Assembly: GCF_001908725.1 (NCBI RefSeq)
Contig: NZ_CP018725.1
Location: 4,464,001 to 4,528,000, forward strand
Source: Xanthomonas vesicatoria ATCC 35937
GTDB lineage: Bacteria > Pseudomonadota > Gammaproteobacteria > Xanthomonadales > Xanthomonadaceae
Length of the DNA stretch: 64,000 bases
Direction: 5' to 3'
Part shown: positions 42,244 to 51,883 of the stretch, one piece after another
Layout of the letters: every line of letters starts with the position of its first letter
Position numbering within the stretch: the stretch's first letter is position 1
Translations under genes and position numbers: made by a program
Notes under the pieces: generated by a model
Databases searched by the model: none
Told to the model about the DNA's origin: nothing
Seen by the model: the letters and a program-made list of their open reading frames with translations, nothing else

Positions 42244-44188
42244 GCAACACATTCTGGTGGTCGACGACAATGCGGTAACGCGCTATTCGGTGCGGCGCGT
42301 GCTTGAGTTTCACCGCTTCGTGGTCGAAGAAGCCGGCACCGGCACCGAAGGATTGAACAAGCTGGCCACGCAGACGTTTGCCGGCGTGGTGCTGGACGTC
42401 AACCTGCCTGACATGAGCGGCTTCGACATCGTGCGCAGCCTGCGCGCCGAGCCGCGTACCGCCTTGCTGCCGGTGGTGCACGTGTCGGCCGCCTCGATCG
42501 CCACCGGCGATATGATCACCGGCCTGGATGCCGGCGCCGATGCGTACCTGATCCATTCGGTCGACCCCAATGTGCTGGTCGCCACGCTGCGCACGCTGTT
42601 GCGCGCGCGCCATGCCGAAGAAGCGTTGCGGGTCAGCGAGGCCCGCTTCCGCGAGATCTTCGAGCACATCAGTGCGCCGATCGCGGTGGTCGATGCCGCG
42701 CTGCACACGCATGAACTCAACGCGGCCTTCCAGCGCCTGATCGGCGACGCCACGCCGGCCGATGCGATCGGTGCCGCCGGGCTGGATCAAACAGCCACGG
42801 TGCAGGCGTTGGCCAGCGCACTGGCGCAGCGCGAACGCTGGAGCGGCACGCTATCGATCCTGCGTGACGGCAAACTGTGCGAAACCGAATGGCGGGTGTC
42901 GCCGTACCGCGAGCCGGATCTGGGTCTGCTGCTGGTGGAAGACGTCACCGAACGGCGGCTGCGCGAGCGCGAGCAGCGCCAGGAACTGGATACTGCCACC
43001 ACTGAACTGGCGCACCAGATCGCCGAGCGCCAGCGCACCGAAATCCAGCTGTTGCAGGCGCAAAAGATGGAAGCGCTGGGTAAGCTCACCGGCGGCATCG
43101 CGCACGATTTCAATAACCTGTTGACCAGCATCATTTCCGGTCTGGACATGATCCAGCTGGCGGTGGAATCCAACCGCATCGAGCGCGTGCCGCGGCTGGC
43201 CGAAATTGCCACCGGCTCTGCGCACCGGGCGGCGGCGCTGACCCAGCGCATGCTTGCGTTTGCGCGCAAGCAATCGCTGGATGCGCAACCGTTCGACGTC
43301 AACCTGCGCGTGCGTTCGCTGGAAGACATGTTGCATCGCTCGATCGGCGAGAACATCGCCTTGGAGCTGGAGCTTGCCGATGCCTCGCTGGTCGCCATTG
43401 CCGATGCCAACCAGCTCGAGAACGTGGTGCTGAACCTGGTGATCAACGCCCGCGATGCGTTGCGTGGGCAAGGCGCCATCCGCGTACAGACTGCCGCTTA
43501 CGCTGCGCTCAACGACCCGGAACTGGACGATGGCGAGTACGTGGCCGTCAACGTGATCGACAACGGTAGCGGCATCGAGCCGGCGATTCTCGACCAGGTA
43601 TTCGAGCCGTTTTTCACCACCAAACCCATCGGCGAAGGGACCGGTTTGGGCTTGTCGATGACCTATGGTTTTGCGCGCCAGTCCGGCGGGACTGCGCGGA
43701 TTACCAGCGTGATCGGCCAGGGCACCACGGTGGCGCTGTTGTTGCCGCGCGGGCTGGCGGCAGGCGAGTTGCCGCCGGCACCGGCGCCGACCACGCCACG
43801 CTCGCGCAATGCGCGCATCCTGCTGGTGGACGACACCGACGTGGTGCGCATGATGGTGAGTGAGGTGCTCAGCGACGCCGGGTACCAGGTGATCGAAGCC
43901 GAAGACGCCGTTGGCGGACTGGAGCAGTTGCGCACTGATGTGCAGATCGATCTGGTGGTGTCCGATGTCGGCCTGCCGGGCATGAACGGTCGCGACATGG
44001 CCGACGTAGCGCGCACGCTGCGCCCGGGGTTGCCAATTCTGTTCATCACCGGCTACGCCGAAAACGCCGTGACGCGGCAAGAGTTTCTTGCCGACGGCAT
44101 GGCCTTGCTGCCCAAGCCCTTCAGCCTCAACGATCTGCTCAATACCGTGGGGCAGATGCTCGACAGCAGCGTGCTGGGGCCCGTCTAA
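42227..44188 (+). CDS. Hybrid histidine kinase (REC-PAS-HisKA-HATPase-REC)
   Basis: A 653-residue soluble protein. Receiver 1 (1-120) has the acidic pair VVDDN and Asp57 in VVLDVNLPD, but its usual Lys is replaced (AYLIHSVDP). A PAS domain (about 128-235) and coiled coil precede HisKA with His in GKLTGGIAHDFNNLLTSI, then the ATPase domain (NLVINARDALRGQG, DNGSGIEP, GTGLGLSMTYGFARQSGG). Receiver 2 (about 525-645) has LVVSDVGLPGMNG and the Lys in LLPKPFS. No DNA-binding or enzymatic output is visible. It ends the stressosome operon. Confidence 0.88.
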   Translation: MHLSSKQHILVVDDNAVTRYSVRRVLEFHRFVVEEAGTGTEGLNKLATQTFAGVVLDVNLPDMSGFDIVRSLRAEPRTALLPVVHVSAASIATGDMITGLDAGADAYLIHSVDPNVLVATLRTLLRARHAEEALRVSEARFREIFEHISAPIAVVDAALHTHELNAAFQRLIGDATPADAIGAAGLDQTATVQALASALAQRERWSGTLSILRDGKLCETEWRVSPYREPDLGLLLVEDVTERRLREREQRQELDTATTELAHQIAERQRTEIQLLQAQKMEALGKLTGGIAHDFNNLLTSIISGLDMIQLAVESNRIERVPRLAEIATGSAHRAAALTQRMLAFARKQSLDAQPFDVNLRVRSLEDMLHRSIGENIALELELADASLVAIADANQLENVVLNLVINARDALRGQGAIRVQTAAYAALNDPELDDGEYVAVNVIDNGSGIEPAILDQVFEPFFTTKPIGEGTGLGLSMTYGFARQSGGTARITSVIGQGTTVALLLPRGLAAGELPPAPAPTTPRSRNARILLVDDTDVVRMMVSEVLSDAGYQVIEAEDAVGGLEQLRTDVQIDLVVSDVGLPGMNGRDMADVARTLRPGLPILFITGYAENAVTRQEFLADGMALLPKPFSLNDLLNTVGQMLDSSVLGPV

Positions 44189-44411
44189 AGCACGTTGTCC
44201 CGCGCGCTGCTGCGACTGGATGCGCTGCGACCACGGGATGCGACGACTCTGGGGCACGACGCTGCGGTTGCGGCACCGATGCGATAAATCGTCTCCGCAG
44301 CGGCACATTCGATCAGGCCCTCGCCAGGCACAGACAACTTAAGCAACGGTGCTTCCTGCTCGCGTTGCATCGCGTCGATTGCTCGGCACTGCGGTGTGCG
44401 CGTGCCGGCAA

Positions 44412-46079
44412 TCAACGCGAGTATGCGTACGGCCCGAACGTGGCGCCCAGAAACCCGCCGGCCGTCTCGGTGCTGAGGAGCGTGGCGTCGCCCTGGTCGA
44501 GCAGTGTCTGCCATTGGCCGCTGCCTACCGCGAAATCCACATGCACGCGTGCGCCGTCTAGTGCGAAGCGCAGCTGCACCGGCTGCGTTGTATCGGGTAG
44601 TGGTGCGCGTGCCAGCACGCGGCCGGTGCTGGGGTCCTGCAGACCGGCGCGGCGATACAGCACGACCGACGCGCCGGCTTCATCGCGCACCAGCATGGCC
44701 GCCAGGAAATGGCTTTCCTTGGCCACCATTGCAAGGCCCGCCTGTTCGCCTACTGCCAGCGCGCTGCCATCGATACTGGCCGCCAGCGTGGCGTGGTGAT
44801 GCTGCAGGCGATGACCCAGATACGCCGGTTGACCGCGACCGAGATCGCCCAGCGCCACTGGCGAGGGGGTGATGCGCAATCCCGCCGGGCCGGGCAGGTA
44901 CCACGGCTGGGTGGGCGGGTGAATGGTCATCCATTGCATCGGCACGCGCGCCTGCTGAAAGCGCTCGCTCCATTGCAGCGGGCCGCTGGTGGGCAGGGTC
45001 TGGGTGCCGATCGGCAAGACGGGACGCGTGCCTACCGGCGGCACGGCGCTGCCATGCGGCAACACCTGCGGCCAGCCGTCGCGCCATTGCACCGGCAATA
45101 AAAAGGTCTCGCGGCCAAGCGCGTAGTGGTTGCCCTGGTACGGGCGGGTGCCCAGGAACACCGCCCACCAGCTGCCGTCCTTGAGCTCGACGAACTGCGC
45201 GTGCCCGGTGGACGTGATCGGTGCGCTGCGGCTCGGATCCAGGTCGCGCTGGGTTAGCACCGGGTTGCCGCTCCAGGGCTCGTAGGGGCCGGTGATCTGG
45301 CGGCTGCGGTAGATCATCTGCGCATGCTGCTCGCCGGTGCCGCCTTCGGCCGCGGTGAGGTAGTAGTAGCCATCGCGGCGAAACAGATGCGGGCCCTCGA
45401 TGTGTTCGGGGTTGGTGGCCGGTTGAAAGCCGGAATCCACGATCACCTGACGCGTGCCGATCAGCTTCATGCGGGCCAGGTCCAGCTGCTGCAGCCAGAT
45501 GGCGCGGTGCCCGTCGTAGCGCAGTTTGCCGGCGGGCACATCGTTGTTGACCAGCCAGGCGCTGCCGTCGTCGTCGAAGAACAGCGACGGATCGATGCCC
45601 TTGGCGTCGAGCCAGATCGGGTCGGACCAGGGCCCGGCCGGATCGGTGGCGGTGATCAGGAAGTTGCCGCCGTCGCAGTAAAAACAGGTGTTGGCGATGT
45701 AGAAGGTGCCGTCGTGGTAGCTGATGCTGGCAGCGAACAGTCCACGGGTCAGCTCGTCGCGGCCGTAGTCGATCTGGTCGGTGCGATCGATCGCGTTGCC
45801 GATCTGGTTCCAGTGCACCAGGTCGCTGCTCTTGAACACCGGCAGGCCGGGAAAGTAGCCGAACGTGGAGTTGACCAGATAGAAGTCGTCGCCGACCCGG
45901 ATCGCGGACGGGTCCGGATAAAACCCCGCCAGCACCGGATTGCGGTACTGCGCCTCGGTCGGCAACGGGCCGCCGTCATCGCCCTGATAATCCACCTGGG
46001 TGATCAGCGCGCTGCCGGCGTAGGCCAGCTGGCAACTCACGGTGGCCATCAGGCCCACTATCCATCCGACTCGTTTCAC
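44412..46079 (-). CDS. Secreted GH43-family glycosidase (beta-xylosidase/arabinofuranosidase type)
   Basis: A 555-residue protein with a signal peptide (cut after CQLAYA) and a five-bladed GH43 catalytic domain. The general-base Asp is in GFYPDPSAI, the middle Asp in GIDPSLFFDDDG and the acid Glu in HIEGPHLFRRD. The C-terminal 200 residues are a beta-sandwich. Arabinoxylan side chains or xylo-oligosaccharides are the likely substrate. The start is GTG at 46079 because a strong GGGGGAA site precedes it and gives a proper signal peptide. It is divergent from a TonB-dependent receptor. Confidence 0.88.
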   Translation of the reverse strand: MKRVGWIVGLMATVSCQLAYAGSALITQVDYQGDDGGPLPTEAQYRNPVLAGFYPDPSAIRVGDDFYLVNSTFGYFPGLPVFKSSDLVHWNQIGNAIDRTDQIDYGRDELTRGLFAASISYHDGTFYIANTCFYCDGGNFLITATDPAGPWSDPIWLDAKGIDPSLFFDDDGSAWLVNNDVPAGKLRYDGHRAIWLQQLDLARMKLIGTRQVIVDSGFQPATNPEHIEGPHLFRRDGYYYLTAAEGGTGEQHAQMIYRSRQITGPYEPWSGNPVLTQRDLDPSRSAPITSTGHAQFVELKDGSWWAVFLGTRPYQGNHYALGRETFLLPVQWRDGWPQVLPHGSAVPPVGTRPVLPIGTQTLPTSGPLQWSERFQQARVPMQWMTIHPPTQPWYLPGPAGLRITPSPVALGDLGRGQPAYLGHRLQHHHATLAASIDGSALAVGEQAGLAMVAKESHFLAAMLVRDEAGASVVLYRRAGLQDPSTGRVLARAPLPDTTQPVQLRFALDGARVHVDFAVGSGQWQTLLDQGDATLLSTETAGGFLGATFGPYAYSR

Positions 46080-46350
46080 GACAGTTCCCCCGATACGCGC
46101 CCACTGGCATGGCGCCAGCCTCGCGGCAGCATGACAGCTCGCAGCCGGGCCGGGCATGACGTTTTGCCATGTCCCGCGCGTGGAGTGGCATGGCTGTGCG
46201 TAACGTGGCCGGTGGGCGCGGATCGGTGCGCCTGCCACTTCGCTGCAACATTGCTGACATATCGTGCGCGCGGCGCCACGCTGCGCCTCCTTCTGGCAGG
46301 CCCATGCCGAACGGACTCACCTTCGCGTCTTTATCCAAGGATCAACCCGC

Positions 46351-48711
46351 ATGTCGTTGTACTCGCCTGTCTCTCCGTCGCTGACGTCCGTCCTTGCGCA
46401 TTCCGATGCGCGTGCACCGCAACGTACGCCGCTGGCGCGCGCCTGCGCCGCTCTGCTGCTCGCCTCGATGGCCGCCGCCGCATCGGCCCAGCAAGTGCCG
46501 ACCAGCCAGGGCGAGGGCAGCCCCACCGCGCTGGACGCGGTCACCGTCACCGCCGAGCACCGCGAGCAGAACCTGCAGGACGTGCCGGTGTCGGTAGGCG
46601 TGGTGCAGGGCGCGGCGATGCGCGAGTTCACTGCCGGCGGCGACGACACGCTGCTGGCGCTGTCCGGCCGCGTGCCGGGTTTCTACGCCGAGACCACCAC
46701 CGGGCGCATCTTCCCGCGTTTCTATATCCGCGGCCTGGGCAACATCGACTTCTATCTGGGTGCTTCGCAGCCGGTGTCCATCATCCAGGACGACGTGGTG
46801 CTGGAGCACGTGGTGCTCAAGTCCAACCCGGTCTATGACGTGGACCAGGTCGAAGTGTTGCGCGGCCCGCAGGGCACCTTGTTCGGCCGCAATACCACCG
46901 CCGGCATCGTCAAGTTCGACACGATCAAACCTAGCGATACCTATACCGGACGTGTCGACGCCAGCTACGGCAGCTACAACACCGTGTCGCTGGACGGCGG
47001 CTTCGGTGGGCCGATCAACGATGTGCTGTCGTTCCGGGTGTCGGCGCTGTACCAGCACCGCGACGACTGGGTGGACAATACCTTTGCCGGCAGCAGCGCC
47101 GATGGCACGCGCACGCCGCGCAAGGACGCGATGGGCGGCTACAACGACCGCAATGCGCGCCTGCAGGTGCTGCTCAAGCCCAACGAAGCGTTCTCGCTTC
47201 TGGGCTCGGTACACACCCGCGATTACGATGGCACATCCACGCTGTTTTTGCGCAATGCGGTGACGCGCGGCAGCGACAAGGTCGAAGTGCCACGCGATCG
47301 CGTGGCCTACGACGAAGCCAACGACAATCCGCAGGCCTACAAGACCGATGGTGGCTCGATCAAGGCGATCTACGACTTCGGCGGCGTCTCGCTGACCTCG
47401 ATCACCGCCTACGAAACCACCTCCGGCTACAGCCGTGGCGACACCGATGGCGGCGCGGCGGCCAACTATCCGGTCAACGGCGTGCCGAACGGGTTCGGCC
47501 AGTCGATGGGACAGATTCGCGACCTGGATCAGTACACCCAGGAACTGCGCCTGGCCAGCGAGGGCGACGACACGGTGCAGTGGCAGGTGGGCGCGTTCTA
47601 TTTCGATGGCCGCGACACCACCGATTTCTATCAGCGTGCGTATTTTCTGCGCACCGCTGCGCGCAATCCCAACAACTGGGTGCGGCTGCGCAATACCAAT
47701 ACCTCGTGGGCGGGCTTTGGCCAGCTCAGCTACAAGGCCACCGATGCGCTGACGCTGACCGCCGGGATCCGCCAGACCAAGGACACCAAGGAAACCCGTT
47801 TGCTCAAGACCGCCGACACTGCGGCCGGTGCGGTGACTTACCGCGGCCGTCGCGATGTGCGCATGTCCGACACCCAGCCCAGCTGGGACTTCAGCGCGAT
47901 GTATGAACTCAACCCGGACCTGAGCGTGTATGCGCGCGTGGCACGCGGCTTCCGCGGCCCCACCATCCAGGGCCGCAGCGCGGTGTTCAATTCGGACTTC
48001 ACTACTGCCGATTCGGAAACCATCCTGTCGTGGGAAGCCGGCATCAAGAGCAGCCTGTTCCAGAACCGGCTGCGCCTGAATGTCAGTGGCTTCACCTACA
48101 CCGTCGATGACATTCAGCTCAACGGCAACGATTCGGATGGCAATGGCGTGCTGTTCAATGCCGACAAAGCCAAGGCCTACGGTCTGGAAGCGGATCTGGA
48201 CTGGCGCCCGATCTCCAACCTGTCGCTCACCGCCGGCCTCAGCCTGCTGCATAGCGAAATCAACGACAAGCGGGTGTTTGCGCAGGCCTGCGCGCTCAAT
48301 GGCGTGGTGGTGTGCACGGTCAACGACCCCACCATTCGCGTCGGTGCCAACACCTTCGCGCAGATCGACGGCAACCCCTTGCCCAATGCGCCTAAGTACA
48401 ACCTCAACCTGGCCGCGCGCTACGACATCCCGATGGGTACCGATGGCGCCTTCTTCGTGTCCACCGACTGGAACAAGCAGGGCGAGACCAGCTTCGTGCT
48501 GTACGACTCCACCGAGTTCCGTGCCGACGGCAACTTCGAAGGCGGTCTCAAGCTGGGCTACACCGGCGGCTACGGTGCCTGGGAAGTGGCGGCATTCGCA
48601 CGCAACATCACCAACGAAAAGAACGTCAAGGGCGTGATCGAAAACTACATGGCCGCGGTCTACAACGAGCCGCGCATTGTAGGCGTGTCGGTCAACGTCA
48701 ACTGGCAGTGA
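46351..48711 (+). CDS. TonB-dependent outer-membrane receptor
   Basis: A 786-residue receptor with an N-terminal signal (ALLLASMAAAASA), a TonB-box-like ALDAVTVTAEHREQN, a plug domain (FPRFYIRGLGN, VDQVEVLRGPQGTLFGRNTT) and a 22-strand barrel ending in Trp-Gln. The AAGGA site supports the ATG. Adjacent to and divergent from a GH43 glycosidase, it looks like a Xanthomonas carbohydrate-utilisation (CUT) locus that takes up plant oligosaccharide; an iron-siderophore role cannot be excluded. The 271-base gap 46080-46350 contains both promoters. Confidence 0.88.
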   Translation: MSLYSPVSPSLTSVLAHSDARAPQRTPLARACAALLLASMAAAASAQQVPTSQGEGSPTALDAVTVTAEHREQNLQDVPVSVGVVQGAAMREFTAGGDDTLLALSGRVPGFYAETTTGRIFPRFYIRGLGNIDFYLGASQPVSIIQDDVVLEHVVLKSNPVYDVDQVEVLRGPQGTLFGRNTTAGIVKFDTIKPSDTYTGRVDASYGSYNTVSLDGGFGGPINDVLSFRVSALYQHRDDWVDNTFAGSSADGTRTPRKDAMGGYNDRNARLQVLLKPNEAFSLLGSVHTRDYDGTSTLFLRNAVTRGSDKVEVPRDRVAYDEANDNPQAYKTDGGSIKAIYDFGGVSLTSITAYETTSGYSRGDTDGGAAANYPVNGVPNGFGQSMGQIRDLDQYTQELRLASEGDDTVQWQVGAFYFDGRDTTDFYQRAYFLRTAARNPNNWVRLRNTNTSWAGFGQLSYKATDALTLTAGIRQTKDTKETRLLKTADTAAGAVTYRGRRDVRMSDTQPSWDFSAMYELNPDLSVYARVARGFRGPTIQGRSAVFNSDFTTADSETILSWEAGIKSSLFQNRLRLNVSGFTYTVDDIQLNGNDSDGNGVLFNADKAKAYGLEADLDWRPISNLSLTAGLSLLHSEINDKRVFAQACALNGVVVCTVNDPTIRVGANTFAQIDGNPLPNAPKYNLNLAARYDIPMGTDGAFFVSTDWNKQGETSFVLYDSTEFRADGNFEGGLKLGYTGGYGAWEVAAFARNITNEKNVKGVIENYMAAVYNEPRIVGVSVNVNWQ

Positions 48712-48771
48712 TCGCGGGTTGATCCGTTGGTTGCGGCGCACGCCGCAACGCCAACGCGTGCATGGAAGAAG

Positions 48772-48804
48772 GCCAGCTGCGCGCGTGTGCAGCTGGCTTT
48801 TTTT
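48772..48804. terminator. Terminator after TonB receptor, shared with trxC
   Basis: GCCAGCTGC, eight-base loop, GCAGCTGGC and seven T. It lies between convergent genes. Confidence 0.85.
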
Positions 48805-49252
48805 ATGCGTGGTTCTCGAGCACCGAGCGTACCCAGCTGACGATCTGCGCGCTGCTCACCGCGCCGGAATGACGGCCGATTTCATGCCCGCCGCGGATGA
48901 CCAGCAGGGTAGGGATGCTACGGATGCCAAAACGCGTGCCCAGCGCAGGATGCAGATCGGTGTCCACCTTGGCCAGCCGCACCTGCGGCTCCAGCGTCGC
49001 GGCGGCGGCGGCGAATTGCGGTGCCATGCTCAGGCACGGCCCGCACCACGTCGCCCAGAAATCCACCACCAGTGGCAACTCGCTGCGCACGGCGTGCTTG
49101 TCGAAATCCGCAGCTGACAAGGCCACTGGTGTCCCCTGAAACAACGGCCGATGGCAGCTGCCGCAGTTGGGCGCATCGCGCAGGCGTGCGCGCGCCACGC
49201 GGTTCATGGCAGCGCAGCTCGGGCAGGCGATCAGCAGTGGTGCGTCAGTCAT
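48803..49252 (-). CDS. trxC: Thioredoxin 2
   Basis: A 149-residue thioredoxin with the N-terminal zinc-binding extension typical of TrxC (CPSC and CGSC) and the active site FWATWCGPCLSMAP. The cis-Pro loop is IRSIPTLLVIRGG. The zinc-finger form is linked to oxidative-stress defence and reduces disulfides in the cytoplasm. It appears to be a single gene. Confidence 0.95.
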   Translation of the reverse strand: MTDAPLLIACPSCAAMNRVARARLRDAPNCGSCHRPLFQGTPVALSAADFDKHAVRSELPLVVDFWATWCGPCLSMAPQFAAAAATLEPQVRLAKVDTDLHPALGTRFGIRSIPTLLVIRGGHEIGRHSGAVSSAQIVSWVRSVLENHA

Positions 49253-49430
49253 GCAGTGGTCTCCGATGGACAGGCAGTGCAGTGGCGACGCACGGCTATC
49301 GCTGGCGGCGAGTGCAGCTGCATATCGCCAGTGTAACGGTCACGGCGGAAGACGCTGTGCAAGTAGACCGACGGCCGCGCGGGCATGCAGCCGCCATTGG
49401 CAGCACGCATGCCAACGCGCGTTACGTGGT

Positions 49431-49796
49431 TCAGCCAGATTGCCCAACTGCCACGATCGGAACGAAGCCGCCATAGATCATGCGCTTGCCATCGAAGGGC
49501 ATCGGGTTGACCGATGGGTCCATGCGTGGGTCGTCCATCATCTTGCGCATGCCCGCATCGCGAGTCGCTTTGTCCGGCCATTCGATCCACGAAAACACCA
49601 CGATCTCGTCGTCGGTGGCGTCGACCGCGCGCTGGAAGTCGGTCCACTGACCGCGCTGGACATCATCGCCCCAGCACTCCATCACACGCAACGCGCCGTA
49701 CTCCAGGATGATCGAATCGCCCATGCGGGCATGCTCGATAAACGCATCCTTGTTGGCTGCAGGCACTGCAAGAACAAACCCATCGACATACGACAT
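49431..49796 (-). CDS. DUF1428-family protein
   Basis: A 121-residue small alpha/beta protein (MSYVDGFVLAVPAANKDAFI, ALRVMECWGDDV, VVFSWIEWPDKATRDAGMRK, PMPFDGKRMIYGGFVPIV) matching the DUF1428 (dimeric alpha-beta barrel) family of unknown function. GGAGG before the ATG at 49796 decides the start over upstream in-frame ATGs. The 381-base gap upstream (49797-50177) holds no gene that I can support. Confidence 0.85.
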   Translation of the reverse strand: MSYVDGFVLAVPAANKDAFIEHARMGDSIILEYGALRVMECWGDDVQRGQWTDFQRAVDATDDEIVVFSWIEWPDKATRDAGMRKMMDDPRMDPSVNPMPFDGKRMIYGGFVPIVAVGQSG

Positions 49797-50177
49797 AACC
49801 GCCTCCGCTGACATGGCGCACGGCGTGCGCCTGATGATGACGAACAGATGTTGGTGCGATCGAGAACGTGGAAGCAGACGTCCAGGCGTGGGGGCTGGCG
49901 CGATGGTTGCGAGCATACGGTGCATTGTGGCAGCGAGCACTGCTCGCGCTCGCATACCGCCGCAGGAAATCGCTGAGCTCGGTTGGGTGCGGCGGCCGGT
50001 GTACAACGGCGGTGGATGAGCCTGCCAGTCCAAGCGCCGAGCTATTAGGCAAAGATGCGTTGATCGAGGCGGGGCCAGCGCAATCGTTTCACACACTGCG
50101 CGGATGCAAGGCGCGCCGCGCACCGATGCTGCGTCTGCTCGAAGGACGACAGGTGTGTGCCTGCCGCCGCGCTGCGC

Positions 50178-51302
50178 TCAGGCCGCCAGATTGTGCCGTC
50201 GCAACTTCGCTTCGAACACCACATCGCCATCTTCGTTGCGGGCCTGCAGCGTACCGCCATGCGCCTTGACGAACTGATCGGCGATGAATAACCCAAGCCC
50301 TAGCCCCTGGCTGGCATGGAAGCTGGCCTTGAAGGGTTCGAACAGGCGCGGCATCAGGCTGTCGGGGATGTGCCCGGCGTTGCGGACCGACAGCCGCACA
50401 ACGTCGCGCTCGCGGCCATCCAGATGCACCTGCACCGGTTGACTGCCGCCATGCAGCACCGCATTGCCCACCAGGTTGGACACCACCTGCGCCAGCCGGT
50501 CGCCGTCGCCGTCGCCGTCCAGGTCGCCTTCGGTACGCAGGTCGATGGTGGTGTGCGGGTTGGCTTGCGCCACCTCGCCAACGACGCTGTGCGCCACCTC
50601 GCCCAAATTGCAGGGACCGAACTGCATCGACAGCCCGTCGGTGCGCAGGCGCGAGAAATCCAGCAGTTGTTCGACCATGCGCGCCATGCGCCGCGCGCTG
50701 TTTTCCAGGTGTTCGAGCGTGCGTGCAGCGGAGCTGTCGCCATCGACGTCCAGGCTCAGCTTGTCCGCGCACAACAGGATCACTGACAGCGGCGTGCGCA
50801 GGTCGTGGGTGAGCACCGCCATCATGGTTTCATTGAGCGTGAGTGCGCGTTCCAGTGAGGCATTGCGCGCCTTGAGCAGCCGCCGTTGTTGGTATAACTC
50901 GATGAACACGTTGACCTTGCTCAGGATCACGTGCGGCTCGATCGGCTTGTGCAGAAAATCCACCGCACCGGTTTCGTAGCCCTGAAACGCACGCATCGGA
51001 TCGTTCGGCGAGGCGGTCAGGAAAATGATCGGCACATGCCGCGTGCGCTGCGAGCCGCGCATCAATTCTGCCAGCGAAAAGCCGTCCATTTCCGGCATAT
51101 GCACATCGAGCAAGGCCAGCGCCACATCGTGTTCGAGCAGCAGTTCCAGCGCGTGTGCACCGGACGATGCGCACAGCACCTGGATGCCGTCGCACTGCAG
51201 CAGCGCTTCCATCGCCACCAGATTCTGCGGCACGTCGTCCACGATCAGGAGTTTGGCGGGTTCGTCGCGTTGTGCAGCAAGGCCGGTCGCGGTGAGGTTC
51301 AT
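50178..51302 (-). CDS. Receiver-histidine kinase fusion (REC-HisKA-HATPase)
   Basis: A 374-residue protein. The N-terminal receiver (LLIVDDVPQNLVAMEALL, ALLDVHMPEMDG, DFLHKPIEP) is followed by HisKA with the His in MMAVLTHDLRTPLSVILL and an ATPase domain (NLVGNAVLHGGSQ, GLGLGLFIADQFVKAHGG). No membrane segment. It is the last gene of a four-gene operon and could be the phosphorelay endpoint or feed back on it. Its start overlaps the cheB stop (ATGA). Confidence 0.88.
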   Translation of the reverse strand: MNLTATGLAAQRDEPAKLLIVDDVPQNLVAMEALLQCDGIQVLCASSGAHALELLLEHDVALALLDVHMPEMDGFSLAELMRGSQRTRHVPIIFLTASPNDPMRAFQGYETGAVDFLHKPIEPHVILSKVNVFIELYQQRRLLKARNASLERALTLNETMMAVLTHDLRTPLSVILLCADKLSLDVDGDSSAARTLEHLENSARRMARMVEQLLDFSRLRTDGLSMQFGPCNLGEVAHSVVGEVAQANPHTTIDLRTEGDLDGDGDGDRLAQVVSNLVGNAVLHGGSQPVQVHLDGRERDVVRLSVRNAGHIPDSLMPRLFEPFKASFHASQGLGLGLFIADQFVKAHGGTLQARNEDGDVVFEAKLRRHNLAA

Positions 51303-51883
51303 GGGTGAAAGGCTTCCAGTCGGCTGCAGATCGCCTGCAGGGTCAGCACCGCATCGGCGCCGGCGTGGGCAAGGGCAGAGGCGGGCATCAGTGGAGACGC
51401 GGCATCATCGGGCAGCTGGATCCAGGCGGTGCCGCCGGCTGCGCGCACCGCGGCGACCCCGGCACTACCGTCGCTGCTGGCGCCGGTGAGCAGGATCGCC
51501 AGCAGACGCTCGGCAAAGACGTCCGCAGCCGATTCGAACAAGGGGTCGATCGCCGGGCGCGAAAACAGCACCGGCGCGTCCATCGACAGGGCCAGACTGT
51601 CGCGGGTCTCTACCAGCAAGTGATAGTCCGGCGGGGCAATGGTCACGGTGCCGGCGTGCAGTGGCTGCTTGTCGTCCGCCTCGCGCACCGGCAGCGCGCA
51701 ACGCGCATCCATCAGCTCGGCCAGATGGCTGGTGCGGTCGCGCGGCAGATGCAGCACCACCAGCACCGGCATCGGTAAATCGGCGGGCAGGTGCGACAAC
51801 AGCGCCTGCAGCGCCATCACGCCACCAGCGGACGCGCCGATCACGATGGCATCGAACTGCCGGTGCACAGGTCTGCCGCTCAT
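51299..51883 (-). CDS. cheB: CheB-type protein-glutamate methylesterase lacking a receiver domain
   Basis: A 194-residue catalytic domain only. Catalytic Ser18 lies in VIGASAGGVMAL, His in LVVLHLPRDRTSH and Asp in LLTGASSDGSAG. Classical CheB has an N-terminal receiver that regulates it; here that is missing, though a separate receiver-kinase follows. Its natural target would be a methylated chemoreceptor-like protein, but none is encoded nearby. It overlaps cheR and the next gene by ATGA. Confidence 0.88.
   Translation of the reverse strand: MSGRPVHRQFDAIVIGASAGGVMALQALLSHLPADLPMPVLVVLHLPRDRTSHLAELMDARCALPVREADDKQPLHAGTVTIAPPDYHLLVETRDSLALSMDAPVLFSRPAIDPLFESAADVFAERLLAILLTGASSDGSAGVAAVRAAGGTAWIQLPDDAASPLMPASALAHAGADAVLTLQAICSRLEAFHP

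Noticed and set aside
46342..48741. 799-codon open frame antisense to the TonB receptor
   Set aside because: Long antisense frames are common in high-GC DNA; the product is His/Val/Gly-rich without domains, while the plus strand encodes a complete receptor.
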